Positions 27,895 to 35,508 of a stretch of DNA of 64,000 nt are shown piece by piece (position 1 is the first letter of the stretch; each line of letters starts with the position of its first letter). Below the pieces are notes generated by a model. That model ran no database searches, was not told the origin of the DNA, and worked only from the letters and a program-made list of their open reading frames with translations. The translations under genes and the position numbers were made by a program. Location of the stretch: assembly GCA_963753075.1 (NCBI GenBank), contig CAVWAR010000017.1, forward strand, positions 372,001-436,000, read 5' to 3'. The stretch is from Prado023 sp963753075. Lineage in GTDB: Bacteria; Actinomycetota; Actinomycetes; S36-B12; CAIYMF01.

Positions 27895-29769
27895 GTGGCA
27901 GAGCAGGACCAGAAGACCTCGGACACCCCCTCGGAGCCCGCCGCGACCCCTGAGCCCGCGACGTCGGCCGCTGGTGAGCCGAACCCGGCCGCGCAGAAGG
28001 CTGCGTCCGTGAAGCCGGCGACCAAGAAGGCGGCGACGAGGAAGCCAGCAGCGAAGGCAACTGCCGCGCCGAAGAGGACCACGTCGGCCCCGAAGAAGGC
28101 GGCCCCGAAGAAGGCGGCAGCGAAGAAGGCAGCCGCCACGAAGAAGCCAGCCGCCACGAACAAGCCAGCAGCGAAGAAGGCTCCCGCGTCGAAGAGCGCA
28201 GCCCCGCAGGCGAGCGGCCCGGCAGGGCGCACGAGTGGCCGCAAGCGGGCTGCTGTGCGGCGCACGGCCGCGAGTGTCGGCGGGGCCGCCGAGGCTGCCG
28301 CAGGTCGGGCCGGGGCGGCCGTGGATTCGGCCACCAGCGCCGGGCGCAATGTGAATGACCCGAACGTGATCTCGCCCCGCCGACTGTCGGGCTTCGACTT
28401 CGCGACCTGGCGCTCGGCATCGAACGACCCGATCATGCGCTCGCCGATGATCGGCCTGGTGGCCCTCGAATCCAGCCCGGACTGGTCGACCCTGGTCGAC
28501 CGGTTCGACCGAGCCAGCCGGGTGGCGCCGATCCTGCGCCAGAAGGTCCTTGAAGGGCCTGCCGACATCCTGAGCCCGCGTCTGGTCGTCGACCCGGACT
28601 TCGACCTGAGCTTCCACATGCGCCGGTTCCGGATGGCGGACCCCGGCAGCTGGGAGCAGGTCCTCGACGAGGCTCGCCGGCAGTCGATGGCGAACTTCGA
28701 TCTGGACCGTCCGCTGTGGCGGGTCACACTGATCGAGGGGCTCCAGGACGGCCGTGCGGCGCTGATCATCAAGCTCCACCACGCGATCGCCGACGGCCAG
28801 GGCGCGATGATGCTCGGGGCGACGGTGATCGATCTCGACCCGCGGCCGCAGGACCTGGGTCCGCTGCCGCCCGCTCCCTCAGCCGCACCGATGGACTCGG
28901 CCGGGTTCCTCGGGACCGCCGTGGTGGATGCCTCGTCCTTCCTCGTGAAGTCGTTCAAGGAGGTCGCCGACTCCGCGCTGCCGATCGCCGGCCGGGCCCT
29001 GCGCGATCCGGTGGGCGCCGCGGAGGACGTCCTCGATGTGCTGAAGTCGATCTCCAAGTTCATGGCGTTGCCGACCTCGCCGATGTCCCCAGTGATGAGG
29101 GGGCGGTCGATCAACTACCACTTCCTGACCATCGACGTGCCGATGGCCGAGTTGAAGGCGGCCTCCAAGCCGCACGGCGTGAGCCTCAACGATGCCTTCA
29201 TGGCCGGTGTCACCGGCGGCCTGCGGATCTACCACGAGCATCGTGGCGAGCCCGTGGACGTGCTGCGCTGCAACATGCCGATCAGCCTGCGCAACCCCGA
29301 CCGGCCCGCGCAGAACGCGGTCACGATCGCCCGGTTCGAGGTACCGGTCGACATCCTGGACCCCGTGGCCCGGATGCACGCGATCCGCGAGATCGTCGGG
29401 TCCTGGCGCGACGAACCGGCGCTGCACCTCGTGGATCCGCTGGCTGAGGTCGGATACCGCCTGATGCCCTCGGACCTGGTCACCGCGACTGCCCAGCACA
29501 GTGACTTCACGGCCAGCAACGTGCCGGGCGTGCCGATCCCGGTGTGGGTCGCCGGGGCGAAGGTCCTGGCCATGTACCCCCTGATGAGCACCGTGGGTGC
29601 TGCAACGAACATCACCCTGCTGTCCTACGCGGGCAACGGGGGGATCGGGATCTCGATGGACGATGCCGCGATCCCCGACCGTGAGCTGTTCGCGCAGAGC
29701 ATCTGCGACGGCTTCGCCGAGGTCGTCGGGCACCCGGTGCATCCCAGCGACCCGATCGCCGGCAACTAG
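27895..29769 (+). CDS. Wax ester synthase/diacylglycerol acyltransferase with histone-H1-like N-terminal tail
   Basis: 624 residues. The C-terminal 480 residues are a WS/DGAT enzyme that uses acyl-CoA to make triacylglycerol or wax esters: PLSGFDF-like RRLSGFDFATW opening, catalytic HHAIADG at about 295-301 in IKLHHAIADGQGAMM, and later PISLRNPD and NVPGVPIPVWVAGAKV. The first ~130 residues are unusual: an acidic start (AEQDQKTSDTPSEP) then Lys/Ala/Pro repeats (KKAAPKKAAAKKAAATKKPA) like histone H1 or HupB tails. GTG 27895 is chosen from AGGAGCG upstream. The tail may bind nucleic acid or polyanions or anchor the enzyme to lipid droplets, which is inference. It interrupts the usual yebC-ruvC order. 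Confidence 0.87.
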   Translation: MAEQDQKTSDTPSEPAATPEPATSAAGEPNPAAQKAASVKPATKKAATRKPAAKATAAPKRTTSAPKKAAPKKAAAKKAAATKKPAATNKPAAKKAPASKSAAPQASGPAGRTSGRKRAAVRRTAASVGGAAEAAAGRAGAAVDSATSAGRNVNDPNVISPRRLSGFDFATWRSASNDPIMRSPMIGLVALESSPDWSTLVDRFDRASRVAPILRQKVLEGPADILSPRLVVDPDFDLSFHMRRFRMADPGSWEQVLDEARRQSMANFDLDRPLWRVTLIEGLQDGRAALIIKLHHAIADGQGAMMLGATVIDLDPRPQDLGPLPPAPSAAPMDSAGFLGTAVVDASSFLVKSFKEVADSALPIAGRALRDPVGAAEDVLDVLKSISKFMALPTSPMSPVMRGRSINYHFLTIDVPMAELKAASKPHGVSLNDAFMAGVTGGLRIYHEHRGEPVDVLRCNMPISLRNPDRPAQNAVTIARFEVPVDILDPVARMHAIREIVGSWRDEPALHLVDPLAEVGYRLMPSDLVTATAQHSDFTASNVPGVPIPVWVAGAKVLAMYPLMSTVGAATNITLLSYAGNGGIGISMDDAAIPDRELFAQSICDGFAEVVGHPVHPSDPIAGN

Positions 29770-29875
29770 GCAACGGGGCGACCGCGCGACCGCCCGGGGC
29801 CGCTGGGCGCTGGTGGATCCGGTGGGCGTGGACACGTTGTGCGTGTCGCCGGCGTGGCTCGCGGGGATGGGCCGA

Positions 29876-29881
29876 TAGGGT
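29876..29881 (+). promoter_or_regulatory. -10 box TAGGGT of ruvCAB
   Basis: TAGGGT ends one base before the LexA box, so bound LexA would cover the transcription start. Confidence 0.5.
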
Positions 29882-29882
29882 A

Positions 29883-29896
29883 CGAACACCTGTTCG
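29883..29896. promoter_or_regulatory. LexA (SOS) box CGAACACCTGTTCG
   Basis: A perfect CGAAC-N4-GTTCG dyad, the Gram-positive/actinobacterial LexA consensus, ends one base before the ruvC ATG and directly follows the -10 box. ruvCAB is a classical SOS target. Only one such box was noticed in the window. Confidence 0.85.
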
Positions 29897-29897
29897 C

Positions 29898-30536
29898 ATG
29901 CCGGAGGTGCCTGTGCTCGTACTCGGGGTTGACCCAGGCCTGACCCGGTGCGGTCTGGGTCTTGTCGAGGGTTCGATGGGTCGCCCGCTGGCCCTGCGCC
30001 ACGTGGAGGTGCTGACCACGCCAACCTCGGATCCGCTGCCGCAGCGCCTGCTCGCGATCGCCAGTCGTGTGCGCGACCTCATCGAGTCCACGTCCCCGGA
30101 CGTCGTGGCCGTCGAGCGGATGTTCAGCCAGCACAACCTGCATTCGGTGATGGGGACCGCCCAGGCCTCCGCGGCGGCGGTGCTCGCTGCGGCTGAGGCG
30201 GGAGTGCCCGTGGCCTGGCACACCCCCACCGAGGTCAAGGCCGCCGTCACCGGAACCGGCCGTGCTGACAAGGCGCAGGTGGCCGGGATGGTGGTGCGCG
30301 TCCTGCGGCTGCCGGCTGCGCCCAAGCCGGTGGATGCCACTGACGCCCTGGCGCTGGCGATCTGCCATGTCTGGCGGGGGTCGGCGAATGCCCGGATCGA
30401 GATGGCGGTTGCCGCCGCATCCCCGGCTCGGATCCCGGGTACGGCTCCCCAGCCGGGGGGCGATGAGGCAACTGGAGGTCGCGCGTCGAGGAGCGCGCGC
30501 GCCGGCCTGGGAGTCCGCCCGGGAGGTGCACCGTGA
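29898..30536 (+). CDS. ruvC: Crossover junction endodeoxyribonuclease RuvC
   Basis: Cuts Holliday junctions with RuvAB. The four acidic residues are present: Asp in LVLGVDPGLTRCG, Glu in VVAVERMFSQHN, and Asp146/Asp149 in PVDATDALALAICH. At 212 residues it is about 40 longer than usual because of an Ala/Gly/Arg tail. ATG 29898 is the first start after the LexA box; GTG codons at 29907 and 29913 are alternatives. The stop overlaps ruvA by four bases. SOS control is read directly from the box upstream. Confidence 0.93.
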   Translation: MPEVPVLVLGVDPGLTRCGLGLVEGSMGRPLALRHVEVLTTPTSDPLPQRLLAIASRVRDLIESTSPDVVAVERMFSQHNLHSVMGTAQASAAAVLAAAEAGVPVAWHTPTEVKAAVTGTGRADKAQVAGMVVRVLRLPAAPKPVDATDALALAICHVWRGSANARIEMAVAAASPARIPGTAPQPGGDEATGGRASRSARAGLGVRPGGAP

Positions 30537-31144
30537 TCGCCTTCGTCCGGGGAACAGTCGCCTCAGTGGCAGGTGATTCTGCGGTTATCGACGTCGGTGG
30601 CGTCGGCCTGAGCCTGCAGTGCGGGCCGCGCGCCCTGGCCGACCTGCGGCCCGGGACGGCAGCCCAGATCGCGACGGCGCTGGTTGTGCGCGAGGACTCG
30701 CTGACCCTCTTCGGCTTCGCCGACGAGGAGGAGCGGCAGGCGTTCGACGTGCTGCAATCCGTCACGGGCATCGGGCCGCGGACCGCCCAGGCGATCCTCG
30801 CGGTCCTCACTGTCGAGCAGCTGCGCTCTGCAGTCGCCGCCGATGACCTGGCCACCCTGTCAACGCCTCCGGGGATCGGCCGCAAGGGTGCGGCCCGGAT
30901 CGCCCTGGAGCTCAAGGACCGGATCGGCGCTCCGAGCCAGGCGACGTCGGCGCAGCAGGTGGGCGCGGATGACTGGTCGGCCCCCGTCATCGACGGCCTG
31001 ATCGCCCTGGGGTGGCCACCGCGAGACGCTGGGGCCGCGACAGAGGCGGTCCGGGCGGAGGCGGAGGCAGTCATCGCCGATGGCGCACAGCCGTCTGTCC
31101 CGGCCCTGCTGCGCTCGGCCCTGCGGCACCTGGACCGCGCGTGA
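30533..31144 (+). CDS. ruvA: Holliday junction DNA helicase subunit RuvA
   Basis: 203 residues. Tetrameric junction-binding protein with an OB fold (MIAFVRGTVASVAGDSAVIDVGG-like start), two helix-hairpin-helix motifs (VTGIGPRTAQAILAVL, STPPGIGRKGAARIALEL) and a C-terminal UBA-like domain that contacts RuvB. GTG 30533 overlaps the ruvC stop. It follows the standard ruvC-ruvA-ruvB order. Confidence 0.95.
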   Translation: MIAFVRGTVASVAGDSAVIDVGGVGLSLQCGPRALADLRPGTAAQIATALVVREDSLTLFGFADEEERQAFDVLQSVTGIGPRTAQAILAVLTVEQLRSAVAADDLATLSTPPGIGRKGAARIALELKDRIGAPSQATSAQQVGADDWSAPVIDGLIALGWPPRDAGAATEAVRAEAEAVIADGAQPSVPALLRSALRHLDRA

Positions 31145-32217
31145 GCGACGACGAGCTGCTGCACGGCGACGCCGACGACGAGGACCTCGCCGCCGAGGGG
31201 GCACTGCGACCGCGGAGTCTGACGGACTTCATCGGCCAGGACCGCGTCCGGTCCCAGCTCGGGCTCGTCCTGGAGGCGGCCCGGCACCGGCGGGCGACAG
31301 CCGATCACGTCCTGCTGTCAGGGCCACCGGGTCTGGGCAAGACCACGCTGGCGATGATCATCTCAGGGGAGATGTCGGCGCCGATGCGGATCACCTCCGG
31401 GCCAGCGATCCAGCATGCCGGTGATCTGGCTGCCGTCCTGAGCAGCCTGGTGCCCGGCGAGGTGCTGTTCCTCGACGAGATCCACCGGATGGCCCGGCCG
31501 GCCGAGGAGATGCTCTACGTCGCGATGGAGGACTTCCGGGTCGACATCATGGTGGGCAAGGGGCCGGGGGCCACGGCGATCCCACTCGAGCTCGCGCCGT
31601 TCACGCTGGTCGGGGCAACGACCCGGGCCGGGCTGCTCCCGGGCCCGCTGCGCGACCGCTTCGGCTTCACAGCCCATATGGACTTCTACGCGGACGCCGA
31701 CCTGCTCACGATCGTGAACCGGTCGGCCCGGCTGCTCGGGGTCGAGATCGATGCGGCTGGGGCGCAGGAGATCGCCGGGCGTTCCAGGGGGACACCGCGA
31801 GTGGCCAACCGGCTGCTGCGCCGGGTGCGCGACTTTGCGCTGGTGCACGGCGACCGGTCCGTCGACCAGCGCACCGCGCACGCCGCACTGGACCTGTACG
31901 AGGTGGACACACTGGGGCTGGACCGGCTGGACCGCTCGGTGCTCGAGGCGCTGCTGGTCACCTTCCGGGGCGGTCCGGTTGGCCTGTCGACACTCGCGGT
32001 GGCTGTCGCCGAGGAGCCTGAGACCGTGGAGACCGTGGCCGAGCCCTTCCTGGTGCGGGCGGGGTTGCTCTACCGCACGCCACGTGGGCGAATGGCCACC
32101 GAGGCGGCATGGCGGCACCTGGGCTTGGCCCCGCCCCCCACATTCGGGCAGGTGGGCCTGCCCTTCGGCAGCGACGCACCGGACGGGAATGAAGGAGGTC
32201 GCGCCGCAGGCGTCTAG
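31141..32217 (+). CDS. ruvB: Holliday junction branch migration ATPase RuvB
   Basis: 358 residues. AAA+ motor of branch migration: LTDFIGQDRVRSQLGLVL, Walker A SGPPGLGKTTLA, Walker B LFLDEIHRMARPAEE, sensor I LVGATTRAGLLPGPLRDRFG with the arginine finger, and C-terminal winged helix with LYRTPRGRMATEAAWRHLG. GTG 31141 overlaps ruvA by four bases; the frame is open further upstream inside ruvA but the family start fits here. Confidence 0.96.
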   Translation: MSDDELLHGDADDEDLAAEGALRPRSLTDFIGQDRVRSQLGLVLEAARHRRATADHVLLSGPPGLGKTTLAMIISGEMSAPMRITSGPAIQHAGDLAAVLSSLVPGEVLFLDEIHRMARPAEEMLYVAMEDFRVDIMVGKGPGATAIPLELAPFTLVGATTRAGLLPGPLRDRFGFTAHMDFYADADLLTIVNRSARLLGVEIDAAGAQEIAGRSRGTPRVANRLLRRVRDFALVHGDRSVDQRTAHAALDLYEVDTLGLDRLDRSVLEALLVTFRGGPVGLSTLAVAVAEEPETVETVAEPFLVRAGLLYRTPRGRMATEAAWRHLGLAPPPTFGQVGLPFGSDAPDGNEGGRAAGV

Positions 32218-32220
32218 AAT
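32215..32220 (+). promoter_or_regulatory. -10 box TAGAAT of yajC-secD-secF
   Basis: TAGAAT overlaps the ruvB stop codon and lies 28 bases before the yajC ATG, giving the Sec genes their own promoter apart from the SOS operon. Confidence 0.55.
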
Positions 32221-32248
32221 CGGGCCCAATTGTGCGGAAAGGTCCTTC

Positions 32249-32611
32249 ATGACGCTGTTCGAACTGCTGCCGTTCGCTGCCATCGCGGTGGCGTTCTGGT
32301 TCTTGATCATCCGTCCCGGCTCCGTGCGCCGGAAGGCGCAGGCCCAGTTGGTCGCCTCCCTCGAGCCGGGTCAGCGGATCATGACCACGGCCGGGGTGTT
32401 CGGCACCGTGACGGCCCTCGATGGGGAGCGCCTCTCCGTGGAGATCGCCCCCGGTGTCGTGATCGAGATGCTCGCGGCGGCCGTGGCCCAGGCGGTCCCT
32501 GCAGATCCGGCCCCGGGCGAGGCCGAGTCAGGGACCGAGTCAGAGGCTGAGGGCCTCTCCCAGCCCGAGAACCTGCCCGCGGAGCCGGGCGCGGAGGCCG
32601 ACCGTGGCTAG
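32249..32611 (+). CDS. yajC: Preprotein translocase subunit YajC
   Basis: 120 residues. One N-terminal helix (LFELLPFAAIAVAFWFLIIRP) then a small beta domain (QRIMTTAGVFGTVTALDGERLSVEIAPGV-like spacing) and an acidic tail. It works with SecDF at the translocon. ATG 32249 is chosen from GGAAAGG at 32236-32242. The stop overlaps the secD start. Confidence 0.92.
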   Translation: MTLFELLPFAAIAVAFWFLIIRPGSVRRKAQAQLVASLEPGQRIMTTAGVFGTVTALDGERLSVEIAPGVVIEMLAAAVAQAVPADPAPGEAESGTESEAEGLSQPENLPAEPGAEADRG

Positions 32612-34292
32612 CACCGTTGCGTCCTACCGCCCCTGGCGGGTGCTCGGGCCGCTGCTGATCGGCGTGGCCCTGCTGGTGGGTTGGGCCTTCTGGCCGGGGC
32701 TCACCAACACCCCGCAGCTCGGCCTGGACCTGCAGGGCGGCGCCCAGGTGACGCTGCTTCCGACGACCACGCCGGGCTCCGAGGGAGAGATCACCGACGA
32801 GCAGCTCGACCAGGCGGTCGGGATCATCCGGCAACGCGTCAACGGGCTGGGCGTAGCGGAGTCCGAGGTCTCAGTCCAGGGCTCGGGGAACAACGCCGCG
32901 ATCGTGGTGTCGGTCCCCGGGTCGGTCCCGCAGGACCGGCTCGTGGAACTCGTGGGACGCACAGCACAGCTGGCCTTCCGCCCGGTCGAGGCGATCACCA
33001 CCCCCGAGGCGGTGGACCCCAACGTCGATCCGACCGAGGAGCCGGCGCCCGAGCCGACCCCCACCGATCCCAGTCCGACGCCGACCGACGCCTCGGAGAG
33101 CCCCTCGGAGTCCGCGGAGCCCGAAGCGAGCGCCTCCTCTGAGGAGTCGCCGACCCCGACCGAGACGCCGGCAGTCGAGCAGCCGGAGATCCCGGTCCAG
33201 GCCGCGGAGAACGACATCGAGTTCCAGGAGCGCGCCCTGCGACTGGACTGCACGATCGCCGAGAACCGCTCCGGGAACCCCGATGACCAGGCCCTGTGGC
33301 TGGCCACCTGCGACCGCGACGGCTTCGCCAAGTACCTCCTCCAGCCGGCGTTCATCAAGGGCACCCAGGTGACCAATGCCACGGCCCAGCTGGACTCCAC
33401 GACCTCGCAGTGGTCGGTCTCGCTGGAGTTCGACACCGAGGGCGCCAGGGCGCTTGCCGAGATCTCCACCGAGATCTACGCGAACCAGCCCCCGCAGAAC
33501 CAGTTCGCGATCGTCCTCGACGGCGTTGTCTACAGCGCACCGGAGTTCCTCGAGCCGATCGCTGGCGGGCAGGCGCAGATCACCGGCGAATTCACGATCG
33601 ACGAGGCCAACGACCTGGCCAACGTGCTGAAGTTCGGCTCGTTGCCGATCAGCCTCGAGGTCGGTCAGATCACCTCGATCACGCCTACCGTGGGCGACAA
33701 CTACCTCAAGGCAGGGCTGCTCGCAGGCGCGATCGGCCTGATCCTGGTGGCCGCGTACCTGCTGGCCTACTACCGGGCGCTCGGACTGGTGGCCGTTGCA
33801 AGCCTGCTGATCGCCGGCGTCATCACCTACTGCCTGTTCGTGGTGTTCGGCCGGACGCTGGGGTTCACGTTGACCCTGGCCGGGATCACCGGCGCCATCG
33901 TGGCGATCGGCATCACCGCGGACTCCTTCATTGTCTACTTCGAACGCCTGCGTGACGAGGTCCGTGAGGGCAAGACGCTCCGGGTGGCCGCCGAGGCCGG
34001 GTGGATCCGGGCCCGCCGGACCCTCCTGGCCGCGGACTTCGTATCGCTGCTTGGTGCCGTCGTGCTGTACGTGCTGAGCATCGGCAGTGTCCGCGGCTTC
34101 GCCTTCGCCCTCGGGCTGACCACCATCATCGACGTCCTGGTGGCGTTCACCTTCACCCGCCCAGTCGTCGCGCTGCTGGCGGCAACGAAGTTCTTCCAGT
34201 CCGGGCATCCGCTCAGTGGCGTCGATCCGAAGCGGCTCGGCATCCCCGACTCGCCTGCGCCGCGCGCTGCGGCCACAGCAGGGAGGAAGTAG
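32604..34292 (+). CDS. secD: Protein translocase subunit SecD
   Basis: RND-type subunit that uses the proton gradient to help export. 562 residues with six membrane helices: one at the N-terminus (LLIGVALLVGWAFW) and five after residue 360. LGLDLQGGAQVTL, the GS-rich IVVSVPG region and AIGITADSFIVYFERLRDEVREGK are visible. A Pro/Glu/Ser/Thr-rich insertion (about residues 140-198) in the outside domain is typical of actinobacterial SecD. GTG 32604 overlaps yajC; secF follows after two bases. Confidence 0.95.
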   Translation: MASTVASYRPWRVLGPLLIGVALLVGWAFWPGLTNTPQLGLDLQGGAQVTLLPTTTPGSEGEITDEQLDQAVGIIRQRVNGLGVAESEVSVQGSGNNAAIVVSVPGSVPQDRLVELVGRTAQLAFRPVEAITTPEAVDPNVDPTEEPAPEPTPTDPSPTPTDASESPSESAEPEASASSEESPTPTETPAVEQPEIPVQAAENDIEFQERALRLDCTIAENRSGNPDDQALWLATCDRDGFAKYLLQPAFIKGTQVTNATAQLDSTTSQWSVSLEFDTEGARALAEISTEIYANQPPQNQFAIVLDGVVYSAPEFLEPIAGGQAQITGEFTIDEANDLANVLKFGSLPISLEVGQITSITPTVGDNYLKAGLLAGAIGLILVAAYLLAYYRALGLVAVASLLIAGVITYCLFVVFGRTLGFTLTLAGITGAIVAIGITADSFIVYFERLRDEVREGKTLRVAAEAGWIRARRTLLAADFVSLLGAVVLYVLSIGSVRGFAFALGLTTIIDVLVAFTFTRPVVALLAATKFFQSGHPLSGVDPKRLGIPDSPAPRAAATAGRK

Positions 34293-34294
34293 CC

Positions 34295-35449
34295 ATGTCT
34301 CGGTTGGGTTCCCTCGGGCACAAGCTGTACTCCGGCGAGGTCTCCTACGACATCGTCGGCAAGCGGCGTCGCTGGTACGCGATCTCCGCGGTGCTGGTGC
34401 TCATCTCGTTGCTCTCGCTGGCCACACGCGGGCTGAACCTCGGTATCGAGTTCACCGGCGGTGCCGAGTACCAGGTGTCCTCGACGTCCTGCACGATCGA
34501 CCAGGCGCGCACCGCCGTCGAGGAGACCGGCGTCCAGCCCTCCTCCGTGACCGCGCTGGGCAACGAGATCATCCGGGTCACCACCGAGGAGGTCGACAAC
34601 GCTCAGAGCCTGGCGATCCGGACATCCTTGGCCGAGACCTGTGGCGTGGGCGCTGAGGAGGTCTCAGTCCAGTTCGTGGGTCCGACCTGGGGCGATGAGA
34701 TCACCCAGAAGGCGATCACCGCACTGCTGGTGTTCCTCGGACTGCTCTCGGTGTTCCTGGCCATCTACTTCGACTGGCGGATGGCCATCGCCGCCCTCGT
34801 GGCGCTCGTCCACGACATCCTTCTGACCGTCGGCGTCTACTCCCTGCTGCAGTTCGAGGTCACGCCCGCCACCCTCATCGGAATCCTGACGATCCTCGGC
34901 TACTCGCTCTACGACACGGTTGTCGTCTTCGACAAGGTCAAGGAGAACACCCGCGGGGTACTGGGCCAGAGCCGGCAGACGTACTCGCAGGCCGCGAACC
35001 TCGCGGTCAACCAGACCCTGGTGCGCAGCGTCAACACCTCGATCGTTGCCCTGCTGCCGGTTGGCGCGATCCTGTTCGTCGGCGCCGGGCTGCTCGGTGC
35101 CGGCACGCTCAAGGACCTCGCGCTCGCGCTGTTCGTCGGGATCGCCGCGGGCACCTACTCCTCGGTCTTCATCGCGACGCCGCTGCTGGCCCAGCTGATG
35201 GAGCGCAGCCCGCAGATGCAGGCCCTGGCCAAGCGGGTGCAGTCCCGCGGATCCGGCGCGAAGGGGACCACCGCCGCCGCACCAGCTGCCCGATCGGCGT
35301 CCCCGGCCAGTGGCTCCGGGTCATCGGGCGCAGGTGAGGCTGAACCGGCCTCCGAGAGCGAGGAGACGATGGACCGAGCACGGGCGCGACGTGCTGCGGC
35401 TGGTCCGCGCAACCAGCCGAAGCGGCAGAGCCGAGCAGATCGGCACTGA
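34295..35449 (+). CDS. secF: Protein translocase subunit SecF
   Basis: 384 residues. Partner of SecD with six helices; LGIEFTGGAEYQV at the outside domain and GYSLYDTVVVFDKVKENTRG plus NQTLVRSVNTSI in the conserved core. A long soluble C-terminal tail (last ~80 residues, Ala/Ser/Gly then Arg-rich) probably lies in the cytosol. GGGAGGA stands seven bases before ATG 34295. In related genomes apt follows; here rel is next. Confidence 0.95.
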   Translation: MSRLGSLGHKLYSGEVSYDIVGKRRRWYAISAVLVLISLLSLATRGLNLGIEFTGGAEYQVSSTSCTIDQARTAVEETGVQPSSVTALGNEIIRVTTEEVDNAQSLAIRTSLAETCGVGAEEVSVQFVGPTWGDEITQKAITALLVFLGLLSVFLAIYFDWRMAIAALVALVHDILLTVGVYSLLQFEVTPATLIGILTILGYSLYDTVVVFDKVKENTRGVLGQSRQTYSQAANLAVNQTLVRSVNTSIVALLPVGAILFVGAGLLGAGTLKDLALALFVGIAAGTYSSVFIATPLLAQLMERSPQMQALAKRVQSRGSGAKGTTAAAPAARSASPASGSGSSGAGEAEPASESEETMDRARARRAAAGPRNQPKRQSRADRH

Positions 35450-35479
35450 TCGGCCCCGGCACGAGCCGGATCCGAGTCG

Positions 35480-35485
35480 TACACT
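35480..35485 (+). promoter_or_regulatory. -10 box TACACT of rel
   Basis: TACACT lies 24 bases before GTG 35509, with AGGAGGTG between them. Confidence 0.5.
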
Positions 35486-35508
35486 CAAGCCAACGTGCAG
35501 GAGGTGAA

